Notes: generated from the letters alone by a model not told the origin. 64,000 nt of DNA from Priestia abyssalis (GCF_002019595.1 NZ_KV917369.1:4790624-4854623), one strand, 5' to 3'. Counted from the stretch's first letter, positions 18,230-27,995 are shown. Numbers and translations: made by a program.

Positions 18230-19702
18230 TTATTTGTTTCGAATTCTTTCTTGGATGATTTCGATGCTTCCAATATGACGGATTGAATACGAATTATGGC
18301 AATCAGGACACTGGGTCAGGAACACTTTGAATCCCAGCATTTCTTCCAATGCCGGTAAAAATCCATCCTTTTTTAATACAGCGATGACAGGAGCTGTTGT
18401 TTCTATCCATATCGCTTCTTCATCCATCCTGCGGTGCTCCCACAGCTCACGTTCAATTTTGTAAGCAATCGTTTCCGGACTGTATACTCTTCCGGTGCCT
18501 CCGCAGGCAGAACATGATGCAGTGAGAGCTGCTTCAACGCTTTCCTTTACTTTTTTGCGCGTTACCTGTAAAATACCCAATTCCGTAAAACCGACTATAG
18601 TCGTTCTTGTCTCATCATTTTTCACTTGATCCTGTAATGCTTCTTGGACCATTTTCCGGTCTTCTTTTTCCTTCATATTAATAAAGTCAATTAAAATCAT
18701 CCCGCCTAAATTTCGAAGCTTCAATTGATTGGCTATTTCCTTTGCCGCTTCTAGATTTGTTTGTAAAATGGTGTTGCGCTGAGAAGCTTTCCCTGAGAAT
18801 TTCCCGGTATTCACATCAATGACAACCATTGCCTCTGTTTGCTCAATAATGATGTACGCTCCATTTTTCAACCATACGATTTTCTTTAATAGTTTCTCAA
18901 TTTCCGGTTCAATATCATAAAAACGAAAAATGTTTTCACGTTGTCGATAATAGGTGACTGTACCGTCCTGATTCATTTTTTTCTGTTTGAACTGTTCATA
19001 CGTTTGATGGTCATCTATGTATACTTCGCATGCACCCACCTTTGGAAGAACCTTTTCCATTGTGTTAAATATAAAGTCATACGGCTCATATACAAGAGCA
19101 GGTACCTTGACTCGTCCTTTCTTCTGAACCACTTTCCCGTAAAGCTTTTTCAACATCTGCCATTCTTGCAAGACATCTTCCTCGGATGCCTCTGCGGCCG
19201 ATGTCCTCACCACAATTCCCGCTCCTTCGCCGCGATGTTCAAACGCAAATGCCCGCCATTTCTCTCTTTCTTCATCCATCATTTTTTTTGAAACCGCAAC
19301 ATAATTTCCATGTGGAAGATAAACGACATATTCTCCGCTAAATTCAATAATCGCAGTCAGTTTCGGCCCTTTCGTTCCTATCCCTTCTTTTTCAACTTGA
19401 ACGATGATTTCCTCCCCTTCTCTCACGAACTTCGAGATGCTGTCCTGTTCTTTAGAAGGAGATGAAGAGAGATGAAAGGAAACGAGGTCATTGCGATGGA
19501 GATAGCCGTTCTTTCCCATACCGATATCTACAAAAGCAGCCTGCATGCCTGGCAACACTTTCATGACACGTCCAAGATAAATGCTTCCGGCTATTTGCTG
19601 TCCTTTGCTTTGCTCTTCTAAATAGAGACGTTCCAGGCCATTTTCTCCCACGAACGCAATACGTTTTGCTAAAGACGCGGCATTTATGTAACATTTTTTC
19701 AC
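18230..19702 (-). CDS. rng: Ribonuclease E/G family endoribonuclease
   Basis: 490 residues, the length of RNase G, GTG start at 19702. The S1-type RNA-binding region (about 35-125) includes SIYLGRVMKVLPGMQAAFVDIGMG. The catalytic DNase I-like half has the two metal-binding aspartates in VVIDVNTGKFSG (near 297) and MILIDFINMKEKEDR (near 340). The zinc-link is CSACGGTGRV (near 400). It would cleave single-stranded AU-rich RNA and process rRNA or tRNA. B. subtilis has no RNase E/G, but several related bacilli have one at exactly this location upstream of rplU. It is a single gene with a terminator on each side. Confidence 0.93.
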   Translation of the reverse strand: MKKCYINAASLAKRIAFVGENGLERLYLEEQSKGQQIAGSIYLGRVMKVLPGMQAAFVDIGMGKNGYLHRNDLVSFHLSSSPSKEQDSISKFVREGEEIIVQVEKEGIGTKGPKLTAIIEFSGEYVVYLPHGNYVAVSKKMMDEEREKWRAFAFEHRGEGAGIVVRTSAAEASEEDVLQEWQMLKKLYGKVVQKKGRVKVPALVYEPYDFIFNTMEKVLPKVGACEVYIDDHQTYEQFKQKKMNQDGTVTYYRQRENIFRFYDIEPEIEKLLKKIVWLKNGAYIIIEQTEAMVVIDVNTGKFSGKASQRNTILQTNLEAAKEIANQLKLRNLGGMILIDFINMKEKEDRKMVQEALQDQVKNDETRTTIVGFTELGILQVTRKKVKESVEAALTASCSACGGTGRVYSPETIAYKIERELWEHRRMDEEAIWIETTAPVIAVLKKDGFLPALEEMLGFKVFLTQCPDCHNSYSIRHIGSIEIIQERIRNK

Positions 19703-19730
19703 AGTTAATCACACCTCTTCTATTGCATAG

Positions 19731-19763
19731 AAAAAGCCGAGACATCATTGCATCTCGACTTTC
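19731..19763 (-). terminator. Terminator of the spoIVFA-spoIVFB operon
   Basis: A CGAGA/TCTCG-centred stem, extended by AAG/CTT pairs, lies between spoIVFB and rng. It is followed on the minus strand by TTTTTC. Confidence 0.7.
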
Positions 19764-19810
19764 TTGCTTCAATTCCTTTATGATAACTGTACCGATATTT
19801 TAAGAGAAAA

Positions 19811-20677
19811 TCAATAAAAGGGAATGACTTCTTCGATTGGTGCTTCAAGTCGCCTTTCTGAAAAATAAGCATGGAGGAGCTCGTTTTCATCGAGCTGTAT
19901 GGATTCATTTTCTTTGTTTTTGACAACAATGACATGTTTGCATCCTCGTTGAAATTGTGCCAAAACATCTTGGATTGGATCGCCTGCCGCCGCCATTAAG
20001 GGCTTTAGTTTACTAATGTTTCTCTCTTTGCTATAGTATCGATCAAGTAAAAAGCGGAGGTAAACATATTGTTTATGCCGCCACTCCATATAAATAGAAA
20101 AGGCCAAAAAACCGAGAACAACCCAGAGGTGAAGATGCTTTAAATACAAGACAGCAGCTCCGACAAAAAGAATCCCCAATAACATACCTGAAGCATACAA
20201 CATTTTTTCAAACGCCTGCAAAAAAGGAAGATGACGGCTAAAGTACAAAAATAAGAGCTTCCCTCCGTCCAACGGCCAGATCGGAAGCAAATTGAATCCC
20301 AGAATCATAAAATTTTGCATCATAAACTGTTGATGCTGTTCAAAAGAGATGACAGATAGAGATAATAAGCTATACGAAATGATCATTAATGCGAGATGTG
20401 TGAGCGGGCCGCTTATCGTGACGATCACTTCTTCGTGTATGGGACGATTTCCATGTTCTTCAACTTCGGCCACCCCCCCAAATGGAAGCAGCATAATTCT
20501 TTTTATTCGCCACGAAAAGAAGGAAGCCGCAGCGGCGTGTCCCAATTCATGAACCAGTACAATAAAAAAAAGCATAATTAATTGCTGAAAATGGGCGGTA
20601 ATAATCCCGATACCCAACACAGCCCAAAGAAGAGGATGAATATGGATACTGGTCAATACCGATATCATTTTAGTCAA
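19811..20677 (-). CDS. spoIVFB: SpoIVFB intramembrane metalloprotease
   Basis: 288 residues. This S2P-type protease cuts pro-sigma-K in the outer forespore membrane. The zinc motif is in VHELGHAAAASFF (near 43-55), and the second ligand is in NLLPIWPLDGGKLLF (near 130-144). At least five hydrophobic segments are visible. A C-terminal CBS-like region (about 225-288) contains DPIQDVLAQFQRGCKHVIVV. The start overlaps the end of spoIVFA by 8 bp with a TTG codon, indicating coupled translation with its inhibitor. Confidence 0.95.
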   Translation of the reverse strand: MTKMISVLTSIHIHPLLWAVLGIGIITAHFQQLIMLFFIVLVHELGHAAAASFFSWRIKRIMLLPFGGVAEVEEHGNRPIHEEVIVTISGPLTHLALMIISYSLLSLSVISFEQHQQFMMQNFMILGFNLLPIWPLDGGKLLFLYFSRHLPFLQAFEKMLYASGMLLGILFVGAAVLYLKHLHLWVVLGFLAFSIYMEWRHKQYVYLRFLLDRYYSKERNISKLKPLMAAAGDPIQDVLAQFQRGCKHVIVVKNKENESIQLDENELLHAYFSERRLEAPIEEVIPFY

Positions 20678-21461
20678 AGGAAATCACCTGGTTCGGATCG
20701 ATAAATTTTTCTCCTTTTTTAATCGCAAAATAAAACGTCCCGGTTTTGCCGTCTTGATTTTCCTGTACTTTTCCTACCGTTTTTCCTTTGTCCACAAAAT
20801 CATATAAGTTGACATCAATTTTCTCAAGTTGCCCATACCATGTCTCACTCCCATCTGCATGTTGAATAATCACCGTTTTGCCGCTATCTTCTTTATTTCC
20901 GGCAAACGTGACAATCCCTTCGCTCATTGCTTCAACAGAGGATTGACTTCCCGTTTCGATCATGACACCCTGACCATTTTTTTCAAATGTTTCTAACACC
21001 TTGCCTGAGGCGGGGATCGCGTATTGAGATGGTTGCGAAGAGGGAGGCGCTTCTTTTTTTGTATCAATAGGCAACAGAGCAAGCGGCTGCCCGAAGGTGT
21101 CTTCATACCACTTCGAAACCGAAGCGAATTGAAATTCAGTCTCCATCGTTTGTTTAACATATTGCCTGGCATCTTCCAAGCCGGGCGAAGAATTTTTGAA
21201 TAAAATTCCAACCACAAGCACTAAACAAACCGATGTTAAAAATTTAAAAGCAAGCCATTCTTTTTGGAAAAGCGAGGAAGGGGAAGACTGACGCTCATGT
21301 GGAGAATGGGAATATTCCACCACCGGCAAATGGCCGGCCCCGTAACGCTCTTCGTCACTTAAAACAGAATAGGCAGAAAACGGATCGCTATTCGACTTAG
21401 CTCCCTGCCTTTTTTTGCGCTCAGCAATGCGTTTTTTGATTTCTTCAGCGCGTCGATTCAT
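20670..21461 (-). CDS. spoIVFA: SpoIVFA inhibitor of SpoIVFB
   Basis: 263 residues. A basic N-terminus, one membrane segment (about 82-100), and a C-terminal LytM/M23-like domain (about 170-260) are visible. The M23 zinc-binding pattern is incomplete: QHADGSETWYGQL is present but the HxH motif is replaced in GTFYFAIKKG, so the domain is probably not a peptidase. SpoIVFA holds SpoIVFB inactive until the forespore signal arrives. A sigma-E-like promoter lies directly upstream. Confidence 0.93.
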   Translation of the reverse strand: MNRRAEEIKKRIAERKKRQGAKSNSDPFSAYSVLSDEERYGAGHLPVVEYSHSPHERQSSPSSLFQKEWLAFKFLTSVCLVLVVGILFKNSSPGLEDARQYVKQTMETEFQFASVSKWYEDTFGQPLALLPIDTKKEAPPSSQPSQYAIPASGKVLETFEKNGQGVMIETGSQSSVEAMSEGIVTFAGNKEDSGKTVIIQHADGSETWYGQLEKIDVNLYDFVDKGKTVGKVQENQDGKTGTFYFAIKKGEKFIDPNQVISFD

Positions 21462-21494
21462 CTTTTCACCATTCCTTTTAAGCTTGTTTCTATC

Positions 21495-21523
21495 AATGTA
21501 TGACTTGTCCTCGAGCGTTATGA
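21495..21523 (-). promoter_or_regulatory. Candidate sigma-E promoter of spoIVFA
   Basis: Reading leftward: -35 TCATAAC (21517-21523), then -10 CATACATT (21495-21502), close to the mother-cell sigma-E consensus. The same layout and spacing occur before spoVID. It lies about 35 bp upstream of the start codon. Confidence 0.6.
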
Positions 21524-21680
21524 CAGAACATCTTTGAATCCCTCCAATAACGAGAAATCGATATTCTTTGGTCCTTTATATTCTGAAAATCGTGACGCCA
21601 AAGCGTGACAAGGCAATTATCCGCTTGCCTCCAATCCAAAAACAAAAAGCCATCACCTTTTAGAAAAGAGACAAAATAAA

Positions 21681-21705
21681 AAGCCCAATCTAAATGATTG
21701 AGCTT
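21681..21705 (-). terminator. Terminator of the mreBCD-minCD operon
   Basis: AAGC-CAATC pairs with GATTG-GCTT around TAAAT, followed on the minus strand by TTTTTATTTTG. It lies about 55 bp after minD. Confidence 0.8.
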
Positions 21706-21758
21706 AATGTACTGCTATGTATGAAATGACGAATGGCCGCACTAAAGCTGTTGCGCAC

Positions 21759-22556
21759 TTATCGAACACCGAAGAATTTTTTTATTTTGGCGAATACCCC
21801 TGCTTCTTCTGTCTCAAGAGACTGAAGCGGAACGGATTCTCCGAGAATTCGTCTTGCAATATTACGATAGGCGAGCGATGCCTTGCTGGAAGGATCCATC
21901 GCAATAGGTTCGCCGCTGTTCGATGCTTTAATGACGCTGTCATCATCAGCTACGATACCGATTAAATCAATGGCAAGCAAAGAAACGATTTCATCCACAT
22001 CGAGCATATCCCCATTTTTCACCATATGGTTTCGGATACGATTAATGATTAACTTTGGTGATTCGATATCTTCTTTTTCTAAAAGGCCGATGATACGGTC
22101 TGCATCACGAACAGCTGACACTTCTGGAGTCGTCACAACTAGAGCCTTGTCAGCACCTGCCACTGCATTCTTATACCCTTGTTCAATGCCGGCAGGACAG
22201 TCAATGATGATATAATCGAACTCTTGCTTTAACTCCATGACCAAGTGTTTCATTTGTTCAGGATTCACAGCCGACTTATCGCTCGTCTGTGCAGCAGGAA
22301 GCAAATATAAGCACTCAAAACGCTTGTCTTTAATTAAGGCTTTTTGTGGTGTACAGCGGCCTTCAATGACATCTACCAAATCATAAATAATACGATTTTC
22401 AAGTCCCATTACAACGTCTAAATTTCGTAAACCGATATCCGTATCCACTAAGCAAACCCGTTTGCCGGACAAAGCGAGTGCTGTACCCAAGTTGGCTGAT
22501 GTCGTCGTTTTTCCGACGCCACCTTTTCCTGACGTAATAACTATAGCCTCTCCCAC
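21759..22556 (-). CDS. minD: Septum-site ATPase MinD
   Basis: 265 residues, GTG start. The deviant Walker A motif GKGGVGKTTTSANLG is at residues 10-24. DTDIGLRNLDVVMGLENR and the switch IIDCPAGIEQGY follow. The C-terminal amphipathic helix VFAKIKKFFGVR anchors it to the membrane. MinD recruits MinC to block division near the poles. It is the last gene of the mre-min cluster, 2 bp after minC. Confidence 0.97.
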   Translation of the reverse strand: MGEAIVITSGKGGVGKTTTSANLGTALALSGKRVCLVDTDIGLRNLDVVMGLENRIIYDLVDVIEGRCTPQKALIKDKRFECLYLLPAAQTSDKSAVNPEQMKHLVMELKQEFDYIIIDCPAGIEQGYKNAVAGADKALVVTTPEVSAVRDADRIIGLLEKEDIESPKLIINRIRNHMVKNGDMLDVDEIVSLLAIDLIGIVADDDSVIKASNSGEPIAMDPSSKASLAYRNIARRILGESVPLQSLETEEAGVFAKIKKFFGVR

Positions 22557-22558
22557 TG

Positions 22559-23242
22559 TTAATTTCTCCTTTCTAACCGTGTCAAATTAGGTCTTAGCTG
22601 CGGCATGGATTGAACTCGCTCCATTACCATTTCCCCATCTTCATCTAAGTACGCACACTGCATATAAGATGCTTCTTTATGCCCCCCGTTCTCTGTCGGA
22701 TTTAAAATAGCATCATTTATGCGAAGCTGGGCATTTTCTATCACAGAAGCACCAATCACAGCCTGTATATTTCCGCTGTATCCTGCATGGGCAATACCTC
22801 GCAGCGCCCCTAAAATAAAAATATTCCCCCCAGCTATAACAGTACCCCCTGGATTGACATCTCCAACCAATAATAAATCGCCGCTTACTTGCAGGACTTG
22901 TCCTGAACGAACGATTTTAGAAATCGACACAATCTCTTCTTCTTCTTTTAAACGAACAGCTTCCTCTTTCGAAACGACATTACTGTCGATCATGTTTACG
23001 GCTAAATTATTTTTTTGATTGACGACAGCCTTTAGCTGTTCTTCTTGTTCCGGTGTTAAATAGCGATTGCCGATCTTTAACTGTACCGCTACAAGCTGTT
23101 GATTATCTCCATGCTGATTCGTTGACAGCTTCGTTTCAAGTTCGCTTATAAGCTCTTGAAACGAACATGTATCATCGAGATGCAGCGTGAGGCCGTCTTT
23201 CGTTCCTTTAATCACTACATTATGCTGTTTTTGTCTATTCAC
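22559..23242 (-). CDS. minC: Septum-site inhibitor MinC
   Basis: 227 residues from GTG 23242, which has GAGGTGA upstream and gives the length seen in B. subtilis; the frame is open to 23251. The N-terminal domain (about 1-105) inhibits FtsZ assembly. The C-terminal beta-helix (about 120-215) has VNPGGTVIAGGNIFILGALRG and binds MinD. The adjacent minD gene is coupled. Confidence 0.95.
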   Translation of the reverse strand: MNRQKQHNVVIKGTKDGLTLHLDDTCSFQELISELETKLSTNQHGDNQQLVAVQLKIGNRYLTPEQEEQLKAVVNQKNNLAVNMIDSNVVSKEEAVRLKEEEEIVSISKIVRSGQVLQVSGDLLLVGDVNPGGTVIAGGNIFILGALRGIAHAGYSGNIQAVIGASVIENAQLRINDAILNPTENGGHKEASYMQCAYLDEDGEMVMERVQSMPQLRPNLTRLERRN

Positions 23243-23302
23243 GACGTTCACCTCAACGAATGAATAATTTCGACATAGACTTACGAATTTCCTCTTTTTC
23301 CA

Positions 23303-23827
23303 TTATAGACGTTCATCCGTATATTGTAACGAAAGTTTTTGAAAACGCTTTTTAAGAAAATAGGAAAAAAGGACGCAAAAAACGGCACTCAACGCAAGGG
23401 TAGGATAGAACCGCATCGCTAAAAATTCATTCAATGTCATTTCAGTGACATGCACCAATAAATTGATTCCGTATATATAGAATTCCAAAATAGCCACACC
23501 CAAAACCGCTGACAGGGAAACGACAATCACATTGTTTTGGAGGACCTTCATCATTTTGGACATTAAATAGCACATGGCCGGCAGACCAAACATATACACG
23601 CCAAGGATATCTGTAAAGGCCACATCATAAAGCATCCCGAAAATCGCGCCGTACATCATTGCTTGTTTTTTATTTAAATATACAGCCATAAAAATCAAAA
23701 CAATAAGCACAAACCTTGGAGACAAAATCCATTGGCGAAAAAAAGGTTGAACCGCAATAAAATTCACAAATAAACTTTCACTTACAAAAACGACGGAAAT
23801 AAGAAAAGGAAGGAAGAAACGGTTCAT
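23303..23827 (-). CDS. mreD: Rod-shape protein MreD
   Basis: 174 residues and almost entirely hydrophobic, with five or six membrane segments. This is typical of MreD, a part of the elongasome with MreB, MreC, RodA and PBP2. It overlaps mreC by 4 bp. Confidence 0.93.
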   Translation of the reverse strand: MNRFFLPFLISVVFVSESLFVNFIAVQPFFRQWILSPRFVLIVLIFMAVYLNKKQAMMYGAIFGMLYDVAFTDILGVYMFGLPAMCYLMSKMMKVLQNNVIVVSLSAVLGVAILEFYIYGINLLVHVTEMTLNEFLAMRFYPTLALSAVFCVLFSYFLKKRFQKLSLQYTDERL

Positions 23828-24699
23828 TTCTCTTCCTCCTCTTCCTTATCAAAGTTCTTATCAGCAATCATGGATCTTTTTACAATCATTACATGGTCTA
23901 AATCATAAAGGTTGGCAGACGGTTTAACATAGGCGATTTGAGTGAGGCCATACTCATCCGGTTCCACTTCAATAATCTCCCCGATAATAAGTTCACTTGG
24001 GAAAACACCGCCTAGGCCGGATGATAAAACGAGTTGCTTTTCTTTAATTTTCGCTTCATTCGGAATGCGTTTTAGCATAAGCGCTCCTTTTTTCTCATCA
24101 TAGCCTTCAATCAAGCCGAATACAGGCGTATCTGCTTGAATAACTGCCGAGATACGATTCGTGCGATCAAGGGAGCTTACAAGTTGAACAGTGGAAGTAA
24201 ACTGAGAAGCATGCTTGATTTTACCGATTAACCCTTGAGCAGTAATCACTGCCATGTCTTCCTCCACTCCGTGCACTTTCCCGCGATCAAGGGCAATGAC
24301 TTCATGCCAGCGGTCAGGGTTACGGGCGATGACAGTCGCCTGAATAGGTTCATACTTACGCAGGCTGTCTTGCTTGCCTAAGATGTCGTTCAGCTTTTTA
24401 TTTTCATCTTCCAACGCTTTCACTTTCGCTTCCAGCTGCATGTATCTATCTAGTTTGGACTTTAGAAGTTCGTTCTCCTCATATGTACGCTTCAGGTCAC
24501 TTACGCTCTGAAAGAAACCCGCGACATATTGTGCGGGTTGATGAAATACTGTTTGACCTAAACCGACCGTATCTTTGACGAATTGCTCCGGCCATGTTAC
24601 CGTTTTGCGACCATTTAATGAAAAACCAATCAATGCCACCAAAATAATAATGCTGACTAACAAAATAATTAATCGTTTGTTTAGAAAAAACTGTGGCAT
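23824..24699 (-). CDS. mreC: Rod-shape protein MreC
   Basis: 291 residues. One membrane anchor (about 8-26), then a coiled coil (about 65-110), then the beta-barrel region with ATVIARNPDRWHEVIALDRG and DMAVITAQGLIGKI. It links MreB to wall-synthesis enzymes outside the membrane. A Glu-rich C-terminus closes the protein. Gene order mreB-mreC-mreD is conserved. Confidence 0.96.
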   Translation of the reverse strand: MPQFFLNKRLIILLVSIIILVALIGFSLNGRKTVTWPEQFVKDTVGLGQTVFHQPAQYVAGFFQSVSDLKRTYEENELLKSKLDRYMQLEAKVKALEDENKKLNDILGKQDSLRKYEPIQATVIARNPDRWHEVIALDRGKVHGVEEDMAVITAQGLIGKIKHASQFTSTVQLVSSLDRTNRISAVIQADTPVFGLIEGYDEKKGALMLKRIPNEAKIKEKQLVLSSGLGGVFPSELIIGEIIEVEPDEYGLTQIAYVKPSANLYDLDHVMIVKRSMIADKNFDKEEEEEK

Positions 24700-24718
24700 G
24701 ATTTACACCTCTTATCTT

Positions 24719-25744
24719 TTAGCGGTAGGAATCTCCGGCTTTCGTTTTGAATAAATCGATATGATCCAATGCTTTTCCAGTTCCGATTGCTACACAATCA
24801 AGCGGATCTTCTGCAATGACAACCGGCATATTCGTTTCTTCACTAATAACTTTATCTAAATTGCGCAGCAAAGCGCCTCCGCCTGTCAGCACGATTCCAC
24901 GGTCCATAATGTCCGCTGCCAACTCAGGAGGGGTTTGCTCCAGTGTACTCTTTACGGAATCAACAATCGCTGTAACCGTATCTTTTAACGCATCTGCTAC
25001 TTCAGCCGCTGAAATTTCAATGGTTTTCGGCAGACCCGTTAATAAATCACGCCCGCGAATTTCCATATTATCGATGCCTTCAGGGTTGCCTGCAGAACCG
25101 ACTTCAACCTTTAACGCTTCTGCCGTCCGCTCACCGATCATCAAATTGTAATTTTTACGGATATATTGAATCATCGCATCATCCATTTCATCACCGGCAA
25201 TGCGAATGGATTGGCTTGTTACGATACCCCCAAGAGAGATGATCGCAACTTCTGTTGTACCGCCGCCGATATCGACGACCATACTTCCTGTCGGTTCCCA
25301 AACCGGTAAATTCGCTCCGATAGCCGCTGCGAACGGTTCTTCAATCGTATAAGCATCTCTTGCACCTGCTTGTCGCGTCGCATCGATGACCGCGCGCTTC
25401 TCAACCGCTGTAATGCCAGACGGCACACATACCATTACATAAGGCTTTCCTGCAAATACGCTTTTTGACTTTTGCGCTTGCTTGATATAGTACTTCATCA
25501 TCGTAGCCGTTGTTTCATAATCGGCAATAACTCCGTCTTTCATCGGACGAAGCGCCACGACGTTTCCAGGCGTACGGCCAATCATATTTTTTGCATCGTT
25601 CCCAACCGCGACAATTTGCTTTGTATCTGTCTGAAGCGCCACAACGGACGGCTCGCGAACGACAATTCCTTTTCCTTTTACATAAACAAGAGTGTTAGCA
25701 GTTCCTAAATCTATTCCAAGGTCTCTTGTACCGATTCCAAACAT
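24719..25744 (-). CDS. mreB: Actin-like rod-shape protein MreB
   Basis: 341 residues. Actin-fold nucleotide motifs include [17 protein letters not shown] at the N-terminus, [18 protein letters not shown] (about 160) and [14 protein letters not shown] (about 285). It forms membrane-bound filaments that guide wall synthesis. It opens the mreBCD-minCD operon with its own promoter, so it does not depend on read-through from the intron-broken radC upstream. Confidence 0.98.
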   Translation of the reverse strand: MFGIGTRDLGIDLGTANTLVYVKGKGIVVREPSVVALQTDTKQIVAVGNDAKNMIGRTPGNVVALRPMKDGVIADYETTATMMKYYIKQAQKSKSVFAGKPYVMVCVPSGITAVEKRAVIDATRQAGARDAYTIEEPFAAAIGANLPVWEPTGSMVVDIGGGTTEVAIISLGGIVTSQSIRIAGDEMDDAMIQYIRKNYNLMIGERTAEALKVEVGSAGNPEGIDNMEIRGRDLLTGLPKTIEISAAEVADALKDTVTAIVDSVKSTLEQTPPELAADIMDRGIVLTGGGALLRNLDKVISEETNMPVVIAEDPLDCVAIGTGKALDHIDLFKTKAGDSYR

Positions 25745-25816
25745 TATGTGTATCTCCCTTTCTATTACCGAAATGCAAAGGCATGAACGTGCTCATTTAA
25801 AAAACTGACATTCATT

Positions 25817-25845
25817 ATTGTGTCGAGTTATGTCGTATATGTCAA
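25817..25845 (-). promoter_or_regulatory. Sigma-A promoter of mreB operon
   Basis: TTGACA (25840-25845), 17 bp, CACAAT (25817-25822), reading leftward, between radC exon 3 and mreB. A further TATAAT lies at about 25921-25926 without a clear -35. Confidence 0.65.
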
Positions 25846-25954
25846 CGCCAAATATTGTCTAAATGAAATAATTTTTTCTCGCAACCTTCACCAGCTTGTC
25901 AATTCAAAATTCATGACTCCTATTATAACCCACTCATCAAAAAAAGCATAGCAT

Positions 25955-26007
25955 TTACATATACCCTTTTTCCTTGAGGCTTACATATTTTCGATCGCCG
26001 ATGATGA
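25955..26007 (-). CDS. radC: radC exon 3 (C-terminus)
   Basis: 53 nt. Joined to the last base of exon 2 it reads LIIGDRKYVSLKEKGYM and stop, the normal end of RadC. Too short to be found as a frame of its own. The junction chosen restores the common LDHLIIGD run without extra residues and leaves the intron ending in AT. Confidence 0.88.
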
Positions 26008-26072
26008 ATAGGAATAGGTAAGACTGACCCTCGTCATTTCCGATTCGTTAGGGTTGTCTTTTCCCCTCCTTC

Positions 26073-26107
26073 ACACCGTACGTGAAAGTTTCCCTTCATA
26101 CGGCGTT
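26073..26107 (-). ncRNA. Domain V hairpin of intron 1
   Basis: A 35-nt hairpin beginning AACGCCGTATG with a GAAA loop and closing CGTACGGTGT. It contains the CGC catalytic triad in the usual place, 65 nt before the 3' splice site. Confidence 0.85.
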
Positions 26108-26123
26108 CCATCAATTCAGTTAT

Positions 26124-27995
26124 TTAAGTTAAGCTCAACTTTTCTCTAAAACCTAGAACCTTTTCCCATGTTCTTTTTCCGACCATTGAGTAATCTTTTG
26201 AACTGTGAATCATTTGATGGCAATGCTCATGCATGGATGCAAGGTTAGGAACTCGATTTACTTCTTCTATTGAAAGCTTGGGGTTAATATGATGTATCCG
26301 TATATCGTCCCCCTGAAGTTCCTCTTTACATACTCGGCATCTTCCTTTATCGCGGTTAAAAGCGTAGGCTCGATTCATAAAGTATTCAAAATTGTACAGT
26401 TTTCCCTTATGTCCAATTTTGATAATCTTAGACCAATTCAGGCTGAGAAGCTCATCAGCTCTTACTTTAATGGGCTTTTTGCCAGTACGATTCATGTAAA
26501 CTTGTCGCCCTGCTTCGGTGTATGGTGTTTCTTTAGGGCTTTTATTTTTAGATTTTTGCCATGTACAAAAGTCTAATCTTGTGATACCTATTTTCAATCC
26601 ATTGTATTCAATCACGGGGATTTTCGTTGTGTATTTATCATGAACTGATAGTAGGTTATCTACTTGCTTTGCTGGCAGCTTATAGCCACCATGTTTTCGA
26701 AGTTTTAAGTATGCCAAGTAGTGTAGCTTATCGGTATACTTCCTCAGATAAACATTTACTTTCGTCGTACATTCATAATATTGAATTAGCCCTCTTATTT
26801 TAGAGTTGATAAGGTTGATCCAATGAATTAGGTCTTCTTTCTTTGTTGCACCTTTAATTTTCTTAATTGTTTTATGAATTTCACTTACTTTTTCTTTTAA
26901 CCGTTGTTGATTAGGTTTACTGATGAGAATATGCCCGTGTTTTGCTTTACCCTTGATTGCCTTGATTTCAAAGCCCAGAAATTTGATTGGTCGTCTTCGT
27001 ATATCTGTTATGAGCGTTTTTTCTTCTGACAAAGACAATTTCAATCGCTCTTTCAGATACCTTGTTATTCTGTACTTCCATTTCTCCGCATTCCGTTTGG
27101 AGTTCGTTATGAGTACCCAGTCGTCCGCATACCTCACTAGATACGTTTCTTTTAAATGTGTGGTTTTCCGTAATCTATCATACTGTTTGTACTTTTGGGC
27201 ATACGGATAACGTGTTCTCTTATTTTCCCACTCTCTGGTCACCCATTGGTCAAATGCGTGTAGGTAAGCATTTGCTAGTAGTGGAGAAATGACTCCTCCT
27301 TGAGGTGTCCCAATTGGGTTCTCTTTTAGTTCATCCATGATTCCAGCTTTAAGCATTGCTTTGATGATCATAAGCACTCGTCTATCTCTAATTCCCATGT
27401 TCCATAGCTTTTTAATGAGAATTGTGTGATTCACACAATCGAAGAATTTACGAATATCACCTTCGATTATCCAATAATGCCCGGTAATGTGCACAATATC
27501 AGTTGTTCGAGTTAACGCCATACTGGAATCTCTCATTGGTCTAAAACCGTAAGAATGTTGGAAGAACTGTGCTTCAAGAATTGGTTCAATAATTAAACGC
27601 ACACATTCTTGTATCACTCGGTCGATAATGCTTGGTATTCCCAATGGGCGCAATGCTTCGGAATTAGCTTTTGGAATGTACTTTCTTTTAATAGGTTTTG
27701 GACGATAGTTTCGAAAGCTTTCTTGTACGAGTTGTATGACCTTAGGATAATCTTTTTGAAGTATATCCGGCTTCATCAATTTATGGTCACTTCCAGCAGT
27801 ACGGCTTCCTTTATTCGCTTTAATACGATGGATAGCCGTTAGTATCGTTGCCTCACTTGCCATCAGTTCCAATAAATCTTTATGTCCAGGCGATTGTCCC
27901 TTTTGCTTTATACCTTCGATGGTTTTATTGTATAATTCGTCCTGTTTATCTTTTAATTCTTGTTCTGATTTTAGATAGTTAGATTTTTGTTCCAT
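26124..27995 (-). CDS. ltrA: Group II intron 1 reverse transcriptase/maturase (LtrA-type)
   Basis: 623 residues with ribosome-binding site AGGAGGG. RT blocks are intact: RPLGIPSIIDRVIQE (near 117), the SYGFRPMRDSS region, GTPQGGVISPLLANAYL (near 228) and the catalytic YADDWVLIT (near 292). The thumb/maturase region (about 360-480) follows. A C-terminal HNH endonuclease (about 555-605) has CRVCKEELQGDD, IHHINP and HEHCHQMIH. All parts needed for splicing and retrohoming look present. It differs clearly from the maturase of intron 2 within the same host gene. Codon use is AT-rich compared with flanking genes. Confidence 0.95.
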   Translation of the reverse strand: MEQKSNYLKSEQELKDKQDELYNKTIEGIKQKGQSPGHKDLLELMASEATILTAIHRIKANKGSRTAGSDHKLMKPDILQKDYPKVIQLVQESFRNYRPKPIKRKYIPKANSEALRPLGIPSIIDRVIQECVRLIIEPILEAQFFQHSYGFRPMRDSSMALTRTTDIVHITGHYWIIEGDIRKFFDCVNHTILIKKLWNMGIRDRRVLMIIKAMLKAGIMDELKENPIGTPQGGVISPLLANAYLHAFDQWVTREWENKRTRYPYAQKYKQYDRLRKTTHLKETYLVRYADDWVLITNSKRNAEKWKYRITRYLKERLKLSLSEEKTLITDIRRRPIKFLGFEIKAIKGKAKHGHILISKPNQQRLKEKVSEIHKTIKKIKGATKKEDLIHWINLINSKIRGLIQYYECTTKVNVYLRKYTDKLHYLAYLKLRKHGGYKLPAKQVDNLLSVHDKYTTKIPVIEYNGLKIGITRLDFCTWQKSKNKSPKETPYTEAGRQVYMNRTGKKPIKVRADELLSLNWSKIIKIGHKGKLYNFEYFMNRAYAFNRDKGRCRVCKEELQGDDIRIHHINPKLSIEEVNRVPNLASMHEHCHQMIHSSKDYSMVGKRTWEKVLGFREKLSLT

